Origin: Nocardia crassostreae
GTDB taxonomy: Bacteria; Actinomycetota; Actinomycetes; Mycobacteriales; Mycobacteriaceae
Direction: 5' to 3'
DNA length: 64,000 nucleotides
NCBI RefSeq assembly: GCF_001613405.1
Contig: NZ_BDCH01000025.1
Location: 186,001-250,000 of the forward strand
Shown piece after piece: positions 8,758 to 16,356 of the stretch. Numbering within the stretch: the stretch's first letter is position 1; every line of letters starts with the position of its first letter. The position numbers were made by a program, and so were the translations under genes. The notes beneath the pieces were generated by a model that made no database searches, had not been told where the DNA came from, and saw nothing but the letters and a program-made list of their open reading frames with translations.

Positions 8758-9843
8758 CTAGCCCGACCAAGTACCGGTGGCGATGAATTCGACAATGATC
8801 GACTCGGGTTCCGCCAGGCTCAGCCCCTGACCGGCAACCCACTCGTCATTGAAATAGGTTCCGGCATAACGGTCCCCGCCATCGCACAGCATGGTCACCA
8901 CACTGCCGGTTCGCCCCTCGGCAATCATGTCGGCAATCAGGGCAAACGCACCCCACAGATTGGTGCCGGTGGATCCGCCGACCCGGCGCCCGAGCACCAC
9001 GGAGGCATGCCGCGCGGCCGCGATGGAGGCGGCATCGGGCACCTCGAGCATGCAGTCGACCACCTGGCCGACGAAGGACGGCTCCACCCGCGGGCGGCCG
9101 ATACCCTCGATCCGCGAAGGCATTCCGGTCTGATAACCGGCATCGGCGAGCTCGTAGCCGCCGTAGAAGGCCGAATTCTCCGGATCCACCACGGCCAGGC
9201 GGGTGGCATGGCGCTTGTAGCGGATATAGCGGCCGATGGTGGCGCTGGTACCGCCGGTACCAGCACCGACGACGATCCACTCCGGCACCGGATGGGTTTC
9301 CAAAGCCAGCTGCTGGAAGATGGATTCGGCGATGTTGTTGTTGCCCCGCCAGTCGGTGGCCCGCTCGGCATGGGCGAACTGGTCCATATAGTGGCCGCCG
9401 CATTCGGCCGCCAAACGCGCTGCCTCCGTATAGATGTCCGGGGCCTTGTCAACCAGATGACAACGCCCGCCCTGCGCCTCGATGAGCGCGAGCTTCTCCG
9501 GGGAGGTCTTGGCCGGGACCACGGCCACGAAGTCCAGGCCCAGCAGTTTCGCGAAGTAGGCCTCGCTGATGGCGGTGGAACCGGACGAAGCCTCCACCAC
9601 GGTGGTGCCTTCCGTGACCCAGCCGTTACAGATGGCGTACAGGAACAGTGATCTCGCCAGGCGGTGTTTGAGACTGCCTGTGATGTGCGTGGATTCGTCC
9701 TTGAGATACAGCTGCACGCCCCAGTCGGCGGGCAGCGGATAGCGCAGCAGGTGAGTGTCGGCGCTGCGCTGGGTGTCGGCGTCGATCAGCCGGACAGCAT
9801 TGTCGACCCAGTCGCGGGGGGTGGAGCGATCGCAGCGCTTCAC
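8758..9843 (-). CDS. PLP-dependent cysteine synthase-family enzyme, Cds1 (Rv3684)-like
   Basis: 361-aa fold-type II PLP enzyme. The lysine for the Schiff base is in GSLKHRLARS (about residue 59), the phosphate/substrate loop in EASSGSTAISEAY (about 84-96), and the glycine-rich cofactor loop in GAGTGGTSATIG. The spacing and the NNNIAESIF and VDPENSAF segments resemble, from memory, mycobacterial Rv3684 (Cds1), described as an L-cysteine desulfhydrase releasing H2S, more than classical CysK. A CysK2-like S-sulfocysteine synthase is the alternative. The GTG start overlaps the DUF4229 gene by 4 bases (GTGA), indicating an operon. Confidence 0.82.
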   Translation of the reverse strand: MKRCDRSTPRDWVDNAVRLIDADTQRSADTHLLRYPLPADWGVQLYLKDESTHITGSLKHRLARSLFLYAICNGWVTEGTTVVEASSGSTAISEAYFAKLLGLDFVAVVPAKTSPEKLALIEAQGGRCHLVDKAPDIYTEAARLAAECGGHYMDQFAHAERATDWRGNNNIAESIFQQLALETHPVPEWIVVGAGTGGTSATIGRYIRYKRHATRLAVVDPENSAFYGGYELADAGYQTGMPSRIEGIGRPRVEPSFVGQVVDCMLEVPDAASIAAARHASVVLGRRVGGSTGTNLWGAFALIADMIAEGRTGSVVTMLCDGGDRYAGTYFNDEWVAGQGLSLAEPESIIVEFIATGTWSG

Positions 9844-10148
9844 GCGTCACCGCCCTGCAGGCGCTTCATGAGCTGTTCGCGGTCGCGGCGGCGCTTCTCG
9901 TCGACCGCGGCGATGTCCTTGTTCACCTGCGTACGAAGCTTTTTGAACAGCACCAGCGACAGCGGCATGGCGATGAGCAGTGCGAACAGCAGCGCCACAA
10001 TGAGCGGAACGGCCACGTTCACCGCGGCGGCCACGCCCACGATGATGGCCGCGATGACGGCGACCAGCCCGAGGCGGGTGAGGGTGTAGAGGGCCATATC
10101 GCGGGCCAGGCGGCGGCCCGCACCGTCGGGCCGGGGTGCGTCACTCAC
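9840..10148 (-). CDS. DUF4229 small membrane protein
   Basis: 102 aa with two membrane helices (about residues 22-45 and 48-68) followed by a charged helix rich in Lys/Arg/Glu (DEKRRRDREQLMKRLQGG). This is the DUF4229 layout found in many Mycobacteriales near menaquinone/cytochrome genes. It is first in a two-gene unit with the PLP enzyme. Role unknown. Confidence 0.78.
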   Translation of the reverse strand: MSDAPRPDGAGRRLARDMALYTLTRLGLVAVIAAIIVGVAAAVNVAVPLIVALLFALLIAMPLSLVLFKKLRTQVNKDIAAVDEKRRRDREQLMKRLQGGDA

Positions 10149-10373
10149 GCCGACAGCCTAGGTGACGGGGATTCGGGCATTCGCCGCACCCTGCCCGGAG
10201 AAGTCGCTGAATGTTCGCTACGACGGCTGTTTTAGTGACGGTAAACACAGTACGGATATCCGTTTTGTCTATTACTTCCTCTTTACCAAATCGAGACTGT
10301 TCGAACACATGGGGGTAGCAGTGCAACGATGTCGCTACTGATGAGGGATCTGTCGATACGGAAAGGTTTGCGA

Positions 10374-10607
10374 ATGACTGCGTTCACCGCGGCGAGCCGC
10401 GTAATGGGTTCCGTCAACGGCCAGGACACCCTGCTCACCCCCGGCCAGGTGGCAGCCCTGTTCCATGTTGATCCGAAGACCGTGACCCGCTGGGCACACG
10501 CAGGACGCCTCGGCTCCCTGCGTACTCCGGGCGGGCACCGCCGATTCCGCGAATCCGAAGTCATGCAGTTACTCAAGTCCCTCACCACAGAGGCGACCTG
10601 CGTGTAA
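10374..10607 (+). CDS. bldC: Developmental MerR-like regulator BldC
   Basis: 77 aa from the ATG at 10374, chosen because GAAAGG at 10361-10366 lies 7 bases upstream. The body LLTPGQVAALFHVDPKTVTR followed by WAHAGRLGSLRTPGGHRRFR is a near copy of the conserved BldC core, a lone MerR-type winged HTH without effector domain. In Streptomyces BldC binds DNA as asymmetric head-to-tail oligomers and sets the timing of development; in Nocardia its role is less known. The N-terminus is about 10 residues longer than the Streptomyces protein. The 225 bases upstream carry no gene and presumably the promoter. Confidence 0.9.
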   Translation: MTAFTAASRVMGSVNGQDTLLTPGQVAALFHVDPKTVTRWAHAGRLGSLRTPGGHRRFRESEVMQLLKSLTTEATCV

Positions 10608-10677
10608 CCCCCATTTCAAGTTCTACGGTGCCGCGGGTACGGACACGGATTACCCTCGTTGGCAGGAGGTGAGCGAC

Positions 10678-10872
10678 GTGACGTACCTGTTGGTACTCAT
10701 CGCGATCGTGGCAGTCGCGGTGCTGTGCTCGAAGGCTTTCGGACCTCAGCGACCGACCGGCAGCGGCCCAGCATCCCCGCGCCGGAACCGCGTTATCGGT
10801 CCCGAGGACGATCCGGATTTCCTGCGCAAGCTCTCTCGTGAGCATCGCGACGGCGAATCCAGCCAGAACTGA
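10678..10872 (+). CDS. Small single-pass membrane protein
   Basis: 64 aa beginning with one hydrophobic helix (TYLLVLIAIVAVAVLCSKAF) and a polar, Arg/Asp-rich cytoplasmic tail ending DFLRKLSREHRDGESS. The GTG at 10678 is preferred over the one at 10669 because a near-perfect ribosome site AGGAGG (10664-10669) sits 8 bases before it and would overlap the earlier codon. The gene follows bldC by 70 bases and ends before a hairpin. No function recognised. Confidence 0.75.
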   Translation: MTYLLVLIAIVAVAVLCSKAFGPQRPTGSGPASPRRNRVIGPEDDPDFLRKLSREHRDGESSQN

Positions 10873-10904
10873 ATCGCTCGCCCACCGGCGGCAGATGTGA
10901 GACG

Positions 10905-10940
10905 TCCCCCTGCACCCGCACACCCGCGGGTGGAGGGGGA
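10905..10940 (+). terminator. Hairpin after the small membrane protein gene
   Basis: TCCCCC (10905-10910) and CACCCGC (10913-10919) pair with GCGGGTG (10926-10932) and GGGGGA (10935-10940), leaving one 2x2 internal mismatch. It lies 33 bases after the stop and probably ends the bldC-side transcript. Confidence 0.6.
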
Positions 10941-11025
10941 AGTTCTCGTATAGGAAACCAACCGCCCCGCTTTTTCCGAGCGCATACTTGAATCGCCCAT
11001 ACGCGCGACCGAAAGGTACAGCCCG

Positions 11026-11295
11026 ATGGAAAAGCCCAACCTCTCCCAGGACGCCCGCCGCAAACAGGGCCACCAGCACGCCGCCGCCCGCCGCGACGAC
11101 CGCCGCGAAACCGAAGCCGCCCGCCTCGCCTCCGGCACCGGCCCACCCCCCGACCCGGAAATCGAGCCCATGCAGTCCCAGACCGCCGCGGACAACCACA
11201 CCCCCAACCGCAAATGGGACCGCTCTCGCGCCACCCTGGAAACCAGCGAAGCCGTCAAACTGGCCAACGCCGACCTGGGCACCGACCCCCTCTGA
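11026..11295 (+). CDS. Small hydrophilic hypothetical protein
   Basis: 89 aa, highly charged and rich in Arg, Ala, Gln and Pro (QDARRKQGHQHAAARRDDRR), with no hydrophobic segment; likely disordered or helical. ATG at 11026 follows CGAAAGG within a dozen bases. It is unlike its neighbours and no family was recognised. It may be a stress- or DNA-associated small protein, but that is a guess. Confidence 0.55.
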   Translation: MEKPNLSQDARRKQGHQHAAARRDDRRETEAARLASGTGPPPDPEIEPMQSQTAADNHTPNRKWDRSRATLETSEAVKLANADLGTDPL

Positions 11296-11377
11296 TCCGA
11301 AACATCATCGACCGGGAACTGGTGGCGGGCCCTACTCGCGAAATGCCGCCATCAGTTCCCGGTGATCACATGTCCAG

Positions 11378-11404
11378 TGTTACCTTCTCCCGCTTCCGGT
11401 CGTC
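11378..11404 (+). promoter_or_regulatory. Possible ECF41-type promoter
   Basis: TGTTACC (11378-11384), exactly 16 bases, then CGTC (11401-11404). The published ECF41 consensus is, from memory, TGTCACA-N16-CGTC, so five of seven -35 bases, the spacing and the -10 all fit. It lies directly upstream of the VOC/sigma operon. Predicted from one site only. Confidence 0.45.
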
Positions 11405-11464
11405 GTATCGGTGACGGCCGGGTTCGAGGTCGTCTACATCGAACGGGTGGAGTGGGAGAAGACG

Positions 11465-11866
11465 ATGCTGACGAACGTTATGTATGCGACGGTCTATGTC
11501 ACAGATCAGGATCGGGCGCTGAAGTTCTAAACGGAGGGGCTCGGGCTGGAGAAGCGGATCGACTATTCGGGGCCGGACGGGCGGTTCCTGACGGTGGATG
11601 TGGCCGACGGGTCGGTCGAGATCATTCTGTGGTCGCATGCGCCGGGGGCGGGGCAGCCGGTCGGAGCGGGAGCGGCGCCGGGGCCGCTCATTCTCGAGTC
11701 GGACGATCTGCGAAGGGATTTCGAGGTGTTTCGCGGGCGGGGCGTGACCTTCGACGGGGTCGAACCGGAGGAGTATCCGTTCGGGGTGCGCATCGAGGCG
11801 GTGGATCCCGATGGCAATCGCATCTCGCTGCGGCAGCGCGGCCGGGGTGGCCGTGACGATGACTGA
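11465..11866 (+). pseudogene. VOC/glyoxalase family protein interrupted by an in-frame stop
   Basis: The frame starting at 11465 reads MLTNVMYATVYVTDQDRALKF, then TAA at 11528-11530 (codon 22), then continues TEGLGLEKRIDYSGPDGRFL to a normal stop at 11864-11866. In the VOC superfamily the motif is D..RA..FY...LG, so the TAA replaces the expected Tyr codon (TAC or TAT) by a single base change. The rest is an intact VOC module ending in DPDGNRISLRQR. The whole is 133 codons, normal for the family. A GTG at 11411 is an alternative, leaderless start in the same frame. Either a true nonsense mutation or a sequencing error. It overlaps the downstream sigma gene by 8 bases. Confidence 0.8.
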
Positions 11867-12734
11867 CCGCCGTCCGGCGGACCTGGCCGCGAAGTTCGAG
11901 GCGAAGCGTGATCGGTTGCGCGCGATCGCGTATCGCGTGCTCGGGTCGCATGCCGATGCCGAGGACGCGGTGCAGGAGGCCTGGCTGCGGCTGGTGCGGC
12001 AGGATACGGGGAGCATTCAGAATCTGGCGGGCTGGCTGACGACCGTCGTCGGCCGGATCAGTGTGGATGTGCTGCGGTCACGGCAAGTTCGGCCCGAGCA
12101 GTTCTATGACGACGGCCGGCCGGAGTACGTGATCACCGCCGATACCGGCCCGGAGCCGGAAGAATATGTGGCGCTCGCCGATTCGGTGGGGTTCGCGCTG
12201 CTCGTGGTGCTGGACTCGCTCGGGCCGAGCGAGCGGCTGGCCTTCGTGCTGCACGATATGTTCGCGGTGCCGTTCCACGAGATAGGCCATATTCTCGGCA
12301 AGTCCGCCGATGCCGCCAAGATGATCGCCAGCCGGGCCCGCCGGAAGGTCCGGACCACCGAGCGGCCGACGGCCGCCGGGCCGGAGCAGCGGGAGGTGGT
12401 CCGGGCCTTCCGGGCGGCGGTGTCCGAGGGTGATTTCGAGGCGTTGCTGCGGGTGCTCGATCCGGATGTGCGGCTGACGGTCGATACTCCCGGTGGCGTG
12501 GTCGTCACCCTCGGCGCCACCGAGGTGGCAGCCGGGGCGCGCATGTTCGCGGGCGCCGTCGCCCGGCATCGTGCGGTGCTCGTCAACGGTCTGCCCGGAT
12601 TCATGTCCTGGCGCTCGGACGGAACACCGTTGTCCGTCATCGCTTTCCGGGTCACCGGCGGGCGGATCGCCGGTATCGAGATCCTGGCCGATCCGGCCGA
12701 GCTCGCGGCCATACACCTGCCGGACCCGGCATGA
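11859..12734 (+). CDS. ECF41/SigJ-type sigma factor with SnoaL-like C-terminal domain
   Basis: 291 aa from the ATG at 11859. Sigma region 2 covers about residues 10-75 (DRLRAIAYRVLGSHADAEDA), region 4 about 110-165 (LGPSERLAFVLHDMFAVPFH, then DAAKMIASRARRKV), and a C-terminal SnoaL/NTF2-like domain about 180-290 ends in ADPAEL, corresponding to the NPDKL motif of ECF41. In this family the C-terminal domain replaces an anti-sigma factor. ECF41 genes usually pair with one carboxymuconolactone decarboxylase-, oxidoreductase- or epimerase-like gene that they activate; here the partner position is held by the interrupted VOC gene, with which it overlaps by 8 bases. Confidence 0.88.
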   Translation: MTDRRPADLAAKFEAKRDRLRAIAYRVLGSHADAEDAVQEAWLRLVRQDTGSIQNLAGWLTTVVGRISVDVLRSRQVRPEQFYDDGRPEYVITADTGPEPEEYVALADSVGFALLVVLDSLGPSERLAFVLHDMFAVPFHEIGHILGKSADAAKMIASRARRKVRTTERPTAAGPEQREVVRAFRAAVSEGDFEALLRVLDPDVRLTVDTPGGVVVTLGATEVAAGARMFAGAVARHRAVLVNGLPGFMSWRSDGTPLSVIAFRVTGGRIAGIEILADPAELAAIHLPDPA

Positions 12735-12788
12735 AAACCGAAACGCGTTCCTGCCCAAGGTGCTTCGCCGGGTGGCAGGATCGGAGCA

Positions 12789-13175
12789 ATGGAGCTCTTG
12801 CCACGTAATCCGACCGATGGGATCTACCCCGCCACCGATGACTACATCCATGCACACGAGGTGCGCGGGGCCGAGCGGCTGCTGTTCATCTCGGGCACCA
12901 TGGGGCTCGACCAACAGGGCGAGCCCGGTGCGACGCTGGAGGAACAGCTGGATCTCATCTGGTCGAATATCCGCCGCATTCTCGCCGCGGCGGATATGAC
13001 CGTCGACAATATTGTCCGGACCACCGCGTATCTGCGGGATCCCGCCTATGCCGACACCAATGCGAAGGCGCGGGTGGAGGCATTGAACGGGCGCGTCATT
13101 CCGACCACGTCGATTGTCGTCCAGACGCTGGTGAGCGAGTGGCTGGTCGAGATCGAGGCGGTCGCGGCGGCCTGA
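12789..13175 (+). CDS. RidA family enamine/imine deaminase-like protein
   Basis: 128 aa of the Rid/YjgF fold. Family landmarks are LLFISGTMGLDQQGEPGATL near residue 30, NIRRILAAADMTVDNIVRTT in the middle, and the IPTTSIVVQTLVSEWLVEIE C-terminal strand. RidA proper hydrolyses reactive 2-aminoacrylate, using an Arg near residue 105 in most members; the segment here has Pro-Thr-Thr-Ser instead, so this is probably one of the Rid subfamilies with unknown substrate. It ends immediately before the stop of the convergent ene-reductase gene, with no intergenic space. Confidence 0.85.
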   Translation: MELLPRNPTDGIYPATDDYIHAHEVRGAERLLFISGTMGLDQQGEPGATLEEQLDLIWSNIRRILAAADMTVDNIVRTTAYLRDPAYADTNAKARVEALNGRVIPTTSIVVQTLVSEWLVEIEAVAAA

Positions 13176-14267
13176 TCAGGGCTGCGGCAGCGTGGGGTAA
13201 TCGGTGTAGCCGCGGTCGTCGCCGCCGTAGAAGGTGGCGCGGTCCGCGGTGTTGTAGGGGCCGCCGACTCGGATACGGGTCGGCAGGTCCGGATTGGCCA
13301 GCCAGTAGGAGCCGAGGGAGACGGCGTCCGCGATTCCGGCGGCGAGGGCCTGTGCACCCGGCTCGGGCGTGGCCGGGACGCTCGGATAGACCGGGTGCGG
13401 ATTGAGGATCAGCGTTCCCGGCCATGCGGCGCGGACGAGTAGGGTCAGCTCACGGGTGCCCATTTCCATGACGTGCACATAGGCGAGCGGCAGCGCGGCC
13501 AGCGCACGCAGGAGCGCGGGATACAGTTCGGCCGAATCGCTTTCGGTGATGCCGTTGAGAGTGACCGCCGGGGAGATGCGCAAACCCGTGCGCTCCGCGC
13601 CGATGGCATCAGCGACGGCGGTGACGACCTCGACGGCGAAGCGAATGCGATCGCCCGCCGCGCCACCGTATTCATCGGTGCGCGCATTGCTGCCGTCGGC
13701 CAGGAACTGGTGGATGAGATAGCCGTTGGCGCCGTGCAATTCGACGCCGTCGAAGCCCGCGTCGACCGCATTGCGCGCCGCGTCGATGTGCTCGCGGACC
13801 ACGTCGGCGATATCGTCGCGGGTTATCGCACGCGGCACCGGATGCTCCAGCATGCCCTCCGGCGTGAACAGCTGCCCGCCCGAGGCGATCGACGAAGGGG
13901 CGAGCGGCAGTTCGCCATTCGGGTACAGCACCGGATGGCCGACCCGGCCGGTGTGCATGAGCTGAGCGAAGATCCGCCCGCCCGCCGCGTGCACGGCGTC
14001 GGTCACCTTGCGCCAGGCCGCCACCTGCTCGGCATTGTGCAGGCCCGGGGTCTGGATATAGCCCTGGCCGAGCACGCCGGGCTGGATGCCCTCGGTGACG
14101 ATCAGGCCCGAGCCCGCCCGCTGGGCGTAGTACTCCGCGGTGCTCTCGCCGACCAGTCCGTCCTGGGCGCGGCTACGGGTCATGGGCGCCATGACCAGGC
14201 GGTTCGGTAGATCCAGCGTGCCGACGGCGATCGGGTCGAACAGGGCGTCGGTTTCCGGCTGCGACAT
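13176..14267 (-). CDS. Old Yellow Enzyme family ene-reductase (NADH:flavin oxidoreductase)
   Basis: 363-aa FMN-dependent TIM-barrel enzyme. Landmarks: the N-terminal LPNRLVMAPMTRSRA, the HxxN-type active pair in FDGVELHGANGYLIHQFL, and DEYGG (NxRxDxYGG-like, NARTDEYGG), followed by RIRFAVEVV. Such enzymes reduce activated C=C bonds or nitro compounds at the cost of NAD(P)H and are induced by electrophiles. The divergent MarR gene and inverted repeats in between suggest control by that repressor. Confidence 0.92.
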   Translation of the reverse strand: MSQPETDALFDPIAVGTLDLPNRLVMAPMTRSRAQDGLVGESTAEYYAQRAGSGLIVTEGIQPGVLGQGYIQTPGLHNAEQVAAWRKVTDAVHAAGGRIFAQLMHTGRVGHPVLYPNGELPLAPSSIASGGQLFTPEGMLEHPVPRAITRDDIADVVREHIDAARNAVDAGFDGVELHGANGYLIHQFLADGSNARTDEYGGAAGDRIRFAVEVVTAVADAIGAERTGLRISPAVTLNGITESDSAELYPALLRALAALPLAYVHVMEMGTRELTLLVRAAWPGTLILNPHPVYPSVPATPEPGAQALAAGIADAVSLGSYWLANPDLPTRIRVGGPYNTADRATFYGGDDRGYTDYPTLPQP

Positions 14268-14410
14268 GATTCCCCTGTTTTGGTTGGTATCCCAAGAGTA
14301 TTACTTGGTATGCAAACTATCCAAACCGCGCGGCCCGCCCGCGTATTCCGAGGGCCGGATCCGAGACCGGTAATATTTGGCCCGCCAAGTAAGTGACCGG
14401 AAGGAGTGCG
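14268..14410. promoter_or_regulatory. Divergent ene-reductase/MarR control region with inverted repeats
   Basis: TTACTTGG at 14301-14308 and its exact reverse complement CCAAGTAA at 14385-14392 flank the region; a further TTGG-TATC-CCAA repeat lies at 14284-14295. The right-hand copy lies just upstream of the MarR start and the left-hand copies just upstream of the reductase start, so one repressor could control both genes. Binding is inferred. Confidence 0.5.
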
Positions 14411-14866
14411 GTGGCCGCGCCCGATCTACCGTCGATGTCGGCGCAACACGGCCCGATCAGCCTGATGATCGCCCGCGCCGCGAAAGCGCACATGACCACG
14501 GCCGCGGGGCTGCTGCGCGGGGCGGGCCTCACCCCCGGCCCCGAACTGCTGCTCATGGCGCTGTGGGATCGCGACGGTCAATCGCAGGCCGAACTCGGCA
14601 AGGCGCTCGGCCTCGACCCCTCCACCATTACGGCCAAGGTGAAGACCCTGGAGCGCGACGGCTTGATCGTCCGCACGCCGGATCCGAACGACCGCCGGGT
14701 CATGATCGTGTCACTGACCGCGGACGGCGCGAAGCTACGCTCACAGGTGGAGCGCATCTGGGGCGAACTGGAGGAAGCCACCACACTCGGACTCTCCGAC
14801 CGCCAGCGCACCGAGCTGCTCCGGCTACTGCGCAAGGTGGAAGCGAATCTCCGTACGGCCGACTAG
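14411..14866 (+). CDS. MarR family transcriptional regulator
   Basis: 151 aa. The winged HTH is clear: SQAELGKALGLDPSTITAKV (about residues 58-77) then DRRVMIVSLTADGAKL in the wing. MarR proteins are dimeric repressors released by phenolic ligands or oxidants. The GTG at 14411 follows AAGGAG (14401-14406); a GTG at 14393 is in frame but lies before that ribosome site. Divergent from the ene-reductase, its probable target. Its stop overlaps tail to tail with the TetR gene by 4 bases. Confidence 0.88.
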   Translation: MAAPDLPSMSAQHGPISLMIARAAKAHMTTAAGLLRGAGLTPGPELLLMALWDRDGQSQAELGKALGLDPSTITAKVKTLERDGLIVRTPDPNDRRVMIVSLTADGAKLRSQVERIWGELEEATTLGLSDRQRTELLRLLRKVEANLRTAD

Positions 14867-15435
14867 CTTCCGGTCACCCGGAAACCGATGGTTAACACGG
14901 TGTCGAGCAACCTGTTCACATGGTCGGCGGACAAGGTCTCGGGCGTGAGCAGGAAGATGAAGTACAGCGGGCCGTAGAGCACCGTCAGCGCCATCTCCAG
15001 ATCGAGATCCGGTGGCAGCTGGCCCTTTTCCTGCGCCGAGCACAATCGATCGATGGTGCGCCGCGCCTGCGGTTCGATGAACCGCTCGTGCAGGGTCTTC
15101 GCAATGGCGGGATCGTGCTGCGCCTCGCCGACCAGCGCGGCGTACAACGTGTTGTACGGGGGACGCGCCAAGACATTGGTGGCGCTGAGCATTTGGGTCC
15201 GCAGGTCGGCGACGACGTCACCGGTGTCGGGATAACTCAGGTCCTCCTCGATCGAGGACAGCAGTGCATCCAGGAACAGCGCGCCCTTGGACGGCCAGCG
15301 CCGGTAGACCGTGTGCTTGCCGACCCCGGCGCGCGCGGCGATCCCCTCGATGCTGAGCTTGGCGTAGCCGACCTCCTGGGCGAGGTCGAGCGTCACCTTC
15401 AGGATGGCGGCGGTGCGATCGGTCACCCCGGCCAT
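14863..15435 (-). CDS. TetR family transcriptional regulator
   Basis: 190 aa from the ATG at 15435. N-terminal HTH: ILKVTLDLAQEVGYAKLSIE, then GIAARAGVGKHTVYRRW and PSKGALFLDAL, the textbook TetR DNA-binding domain (about residues 8-55). The ligand domain is TetR_C_33-like. The ATG was chosen because an upstream extension would read through the palindrome at 15443-15458. The divergent alpha/beta hydrolase and two identical palindromes strongly suggest a self-contained repressor/target pair. Confidence 0.9.
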   Translation of the reverse strand: MAGVTDRTAAILKVTLDLAQEVGYAKLSIEGIAARAGVGKHTVYRRWPSKGALFLDALLSSIEEDLSYPDTGDVVADLRTQMLSATNVLARPPYNTLYAALVGEAQHDPAIAKTLHERFIEPQARRTIDRLCSAQEKGQLPPDLDLEMALTVLYGPLYFIFLLTPETLSADHVNRLLDTVLTIGFRVTGS

Positions 15436-15442
15436 GCTACGG

Positions 15443-15458
15443 CACGGCACGTGCCGTG
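15443..15458. promoter_or_regulatory. TetR operator palindrome 1
   Basis: CACGGCACGTGCCGTG is a perfect 16-bp palindrome 8 bases upstream of the TetR start codon. The same core recurs at 15500-15513. Confidence 0.75.
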
Positions 15459-15499
15459 TTGACAAGGCTCCGATCTCCGACGCACACTCTCCCGGCGGC

Positions 15500-15513
15500 A
15501 CGGCACGTGCCGT
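15500..15513. promoter_or_regulatory. TetR operator palindrome 2
   Basis: ACGGCACGTGCCGT, a perfect 14-bp palindrome identical to the core of the first site and 56 bp from it, lies 25 bases before the hydrolase ATG. One site per divergent gene is typical for TetR pairs. Confidence 0.75.
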
Positions 15514-15538
15514 TTCACTGGAAAGACGGGAGTACCCC

Positions 15539-16315
15539 ATGCCCTTCGCCGATATCCCCGGCAGCGTCGTCCACTACGAACTCGACGGCGGCGGCCCGGG
15601 ATTAGCGCTGGTCCACGGCGCGGGCGGCGACGCCCAGCGGGCCTTCGGCAATATCGTGGACTCCTTCCACGACAGCCACACCGTCATCCGGCCCAATCTG
15701 TCCGGCAGTGGCCGCACCACCGACGACGGCGGCGAACTCGGCCTCGAGATCTTCGCCGGGCAGGTTTCCGGCGCGATCGAGCAGGCTGTCGACGGCCCGG
15801 TCGACCTGCTCTGCTTCTCCCTCGGCGCGGCCGTCGCGGTCACGGTCGCGGCCACCCGGCCGGACCTGGTGCGCCGACTCATTCTGGTCGGCGGACTCCC
15901 GCACACCGGGGGGCCGCACGACAAATTCAACTTCGATTTCTGGCGCGACCTCTACGTCGCGGACTTCGACCTGTTCAAGCGCTTCGCCACCCTGCAGGGA
16001 TTCGGCCCCGCGACACTGGACATATTTGGTCACGAGGGTCTCGCGGCGTCACTGAAAGACGAGTGGCCGCACGGTCTTTCCCGTCAGATCGTCGCGGCTG
16101 CGAACGCGGATGTGCGAGACCTGCTGCCGCGCATCACGATTCCTACACTCATTATCGGATTCACCGGCGACCAGGTTGCCCCGATCGCCGGTTCCCGCCG
16201 ACTACACGCCGCCGTGCCCGGCAGCCGCCTGGTGGAGATCGAGGGCGAGGGGCACATGGACTGGTTCGCGAACCCGGCCCGGATCGTCCAGCTCACCAAG
16301 GAATTCATTGCCTGA
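15539..16315 (+). CDS. Alpha/beta hydrolase
   Basis: 258 aa with the hydrolase fold: oxyanion strand LVHGAGGDAQ (about residue 24), nucleophile elbow CFSLGAA (Ser near residue 98; the usual first Gly is Cys), acid residue in GFTGDQVAP and the general-base His in EGHMDWF near the end. Substrate unknown; such enzymes next to TetR repressors commonly act on esters, lactones or ring-cleavage products. ATG at 15539 follows GGAAAGACGGGAG. It ends before a 10-11 bp hairpin shared with the convergent tRNA-synthetase-like gene. Confidence 0.87.
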   Translation: MPFADIPGSVVHYELDGGGPGLALVHGAGGDAQRAFGNIVDSFHDSHTVIRPNLSGSGRTTDDGGELGLEIFAGQVSGAIEQAVDGPVDLLCFSLGAAVAVTVAATRPDLVRRLILVGGLPHTGGPHDKFNFDFWRDLYVADFDLFKRFATLQGFGPATLDIFGHEGLAASLKDEWPHGLSRQIVAAANADVRDLLPRITIPTLIIGFTGDQVAPIAGSRRLHAAVPGSRLVEIEGEGHMDWFANPARIVQLTKEFIA

Positions 16316-16322
16316 CCGCGCC

Positions 16323-16346
16323 CGGCGGCGGGATCTCCCGCCGCCG
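16323..16346. terminator. Bidirectional terminator hairpin
   Basis: GGCGGCGGGA (16324-16333) pairs perfectly with TCCCGCCGCC (16336-16345) over a 2-base loop, plus one closing C-G pair. It separates the convergent hydrolase and ThrRS-like genes. Confidence 0.65.
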
Positions 16347-16356
16347 TCGGCCGCTG

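Noticed and set aside
11594..11866. Complete short VOC gene starting at 11594
   Set aside because: It lacks the first half of the fold, has no ribosome site and is in frame with the interrupted gene, so it was treated as its remainder.
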